34,300 bases of DNA from an uncultured Bacteroidales bacterium (lineage in GTDB: Bacteria > Bacteroidota > Bacteroidia > Bacteroidales > Muribaculaceae). Where the stretch lies: NCBI GenBank assembly GCA_946412245.1, contig CAMKGM010000033.1:1-34300 (forward strand), given 5' to 3'. The notes beneath the pieces were generated by a model that was not told the DNA's origin, did no database searches, and saw only the letters and a list, made by a program, of their open reading frames with translations. Shown piece by piece: positions 33,130-34,300 of this stretch. Numbering within the stretch: position 1 is the stretch's first letter; the number at the start of each line of letters is the position of its first letter. The translations under genes and the position numbers were made by a program.

Positions 33130-34101
33130 ATGATTTCAATAACCGAACATATCGAGTATCTCATGACGCAGCACGACTGCGTCGTTATTCCGCAGTGGGG
33201 AGCCCTCATTGCACATTACAAGCCTGCGCAGTTCTACAGCGCAAGTTCCACCATTGCGAAACCGAAACGCGTCATTGCCTTCAACCCATCGGTCAACCAC
33301 AACGACGGATTGCTGGCCAACTCACTGGTGCGACGCCACAATATATCCTATGACCAGGCAATCAAAACCATCTCTGACAGCGTCTCTCTTTTCAAGCGAC
33401 AGCTCAATAACGGGCTTGAACTGCCTTTTGGACACATCGGATTTTTCAGCCTCAACGAGAGCGGAAACATTGAGTTCACACCTTTTAGTTCACACAGTTC
33501 AAACGACCAGTTCTTTGGACTTAAGAGTCTGTCCTTTAGGGTTCTTGACGCATTTAAATCGGTTACGGATTCTCACGAAATCAATCGTGCTCAAGCACAA
33601 AGAGCCACTCAGGCCACAAGCCAACAAGCGACCGGAAACCGCAACTTGTTCATCCATCGTGCACTACAAGTGGCCGCATCTATCGCCATCATCCTTGGCA
33701 TCGTCTTTGTAGCGTCCACCCCTATCGCCGTAGACCATTCCCAACAGAATATGGCGACTATGAATATTCCTGCAGTTAAAAGCCCATCGGCCAATCAAGA
33801 GACTGCAATCGCTTCAGCGCCAAGTCAAAGCGCTCCTTCTCAGGATAATACAACAACCAATGAACCTATTGCTACCCAAACCACTCCAAGTGATAACGGC
33901 AAGTACTATCTGGTAATTTCCACTTTCACCTCACAGGCCAAGGCGCAGCAATACATTCAGCAACACCCTGATATTCAGAGCACAGCTCGCATCTGGAAAA
34001 AAGGCAAACAATTCCGCATTTACACAAAACGTAGCGACGACTACAATGCCCTCTATCACGAGGCTGCTCAACTGCCCAACAGCTGGGTCACCGCTGATTA
34101 A
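33130..34101 (+). CDS. HU-CCDC81-like domain protein with transmembrane helix and SPOR domain
   Basis: The 323-residue protein has two parts joined by a single membrane helix. Residues 1-140 resemble the two tandem CCDC81-type bacterial HU domains (DCVVIPQWGALIAHY, FNPSVNHNDGLLANSL, LPFGHIGFFSLNESGNIEF). The helix is at about 180-196. A Ser/Thr/Gln-rich linker (200-256) follows, and a C-terminal SPOR domain (258-320) that in other proteins binds denuded peptidoglycan glycans. The layout predicts a cytoplasmic HU-like domain and a periplasmic wall-binding domain. I start it at 33130 because the promoter is directly upstream; the frame is open to 33094 but that would overlap the promoter. A terminator follows at 34131. 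Confidence 0.9.
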   Translation: MISITEHIEYLMTQHDCVVIPQWGALIAHYKPAQFYSASSTIAKPKRVIAFNPSVNHNDGLLANSLVRRHNISYDQAIKTISDSVSLFKRQLNNGLELPFGHIGFFSLNESGNIEFTPFSSHSSNDQFFGLKSLSFRVLDAFKSVTDSHEINRAQAQRATQATSQQATGNRNLFIHRALQVAASIAIILGIVFVASTPIAVDHSQQNMATMNIPAVKSPSANQETAIASAPSQSAPSQDNTTTNEPIATQTTPSDNGKYYLVISTFTSQAKAQQYIQQHPDIQSTARIWKKGKQFRIYTKRSDDYNALYHEAAQLPNSWVTAD

Positions 34102-34130
34102 AGCTACTCTAACATCCTAATCCCCAACTT

Positions 34131-34174
34131 CCAAATTTCTAATGACTCATAACATTAGAAACTTGGTTTTGTTT
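34131..34174 (+). terminator. Terminator after the HU-SPOR gene
   Basis: A stem of nine perfect pairs (34136-34144 with 34153-34161) extended by four more after one mismatch (34131-34134 with 34163-34166), eight-base loop, is followed by TTTTGTTT. Confidence 0.75.
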
Positions 34175-34247
34175 GATTTGTGAGAAAAACACAAAACAGG
34201 TGAGAAGCATGAATCGTTTGGAAAATATGGAAAATATTTTTGAATTT

Positions 34248-34300
34248 GTAGAGTGGCTTGGTGCGTTGTTGTAGAGTGGCATGGCGCGTTGTTGTAGAGT
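34248..34300 (+). repeat. 23-bp tandem repeat running off the window end
   Basis: Units at 34248-34270 and 34271-34293 start with GTAGAGTGGC and end with GCGTTGTT, differing at two positions. A third unit begins at 34294 and is cut by the window end. There are no spacers, so it is a minisatellite-like array and not a CRISPR. Confidence 0.85.

Noticed and set aside
34248-34300. CRISPR array
   Set aside because: The repeats are directly adjacent with no spacers, and no cas genes are present.

Overview
This 34.3-kb window looks like a chromosomal segment of a gut-type Bacteroidales, most likely of the Muribaculaceae/Bacteroidaceae group (inference). The evidence is an UpxY-type antiterminator heading a polysaccharide operon, a SusC/RagA-type plug domain, the gene pairs fur-purA, dnaE-trxA and recJ-recQ, and repeated promoters of the Bacteroidetes form TTTG-N20-TAnnTTTG with no Shine-Dalgarno sequences. 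I see no rRNA, tRNA, CRISPR array or insertion sequence.

Layout. Positions 1-393 hold the 3' end of an EF-G gene, closed by a strong terminator. Positions 394-1219 hold a repeat-bearing intergenic region and a small lipoprotein that is essentially a free-standing TonB-receptor plug domain. Positions 1304-4351 (minus) are a fur-like / purA / DUF1015 operon. Positions 4513-10687 (minus) carry dnaE, trxA, galK and a sugar nucleotidyltransferase. Positions 10866-26663 (minus) are one 15-gene exopolysaccharide/capsule operon, closed by a terminator at 10801-10838. Its middle part is visibly AT-richer than the flanks. Positions 26903-30551 (minus) are recJ-recQ. An MscS channel (minus) and a TPR protein (plus) diverge around 32.05 kb. 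They are followed by an HU-like/transmembrane/SPOR protein and, at the window end, a 23-bp tandem repeat that runs off the edge.

How the polysaccharide genes fit together. UpxY would antiterminate the operon. A WecA-like enzyme would load the first sugar phosphate on undecaprenyl phosphate. WecC would make UDP-ManNAcA and a WecG/TagA-type transferase would add it, as in enterobacterial common antigen. GT32 and GT4 enzymes extend the unit, and two acyltransferases, an opine-dehydrogenase-family enzyme and a TupA-type ATP-grasp enzyme are placed to decorate it. Wzx, one or two Wzy/EpsG-like proteins, Wzc and Wza would flip, polymerise and export it.

The most interesting proposal is that the opine dehydrogenase and ATP-grasp pair makes and attaches an opine-like N-carboxyalkyl amino acid to the uronic acid of this polymer. 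The dehydrogenase keeps the His/Arg/Asp spacing of octopine dehydrogenase. Its start region contains a G8 homopolymer, so the modification may be phase-variable. This is inference from sequence and context only.
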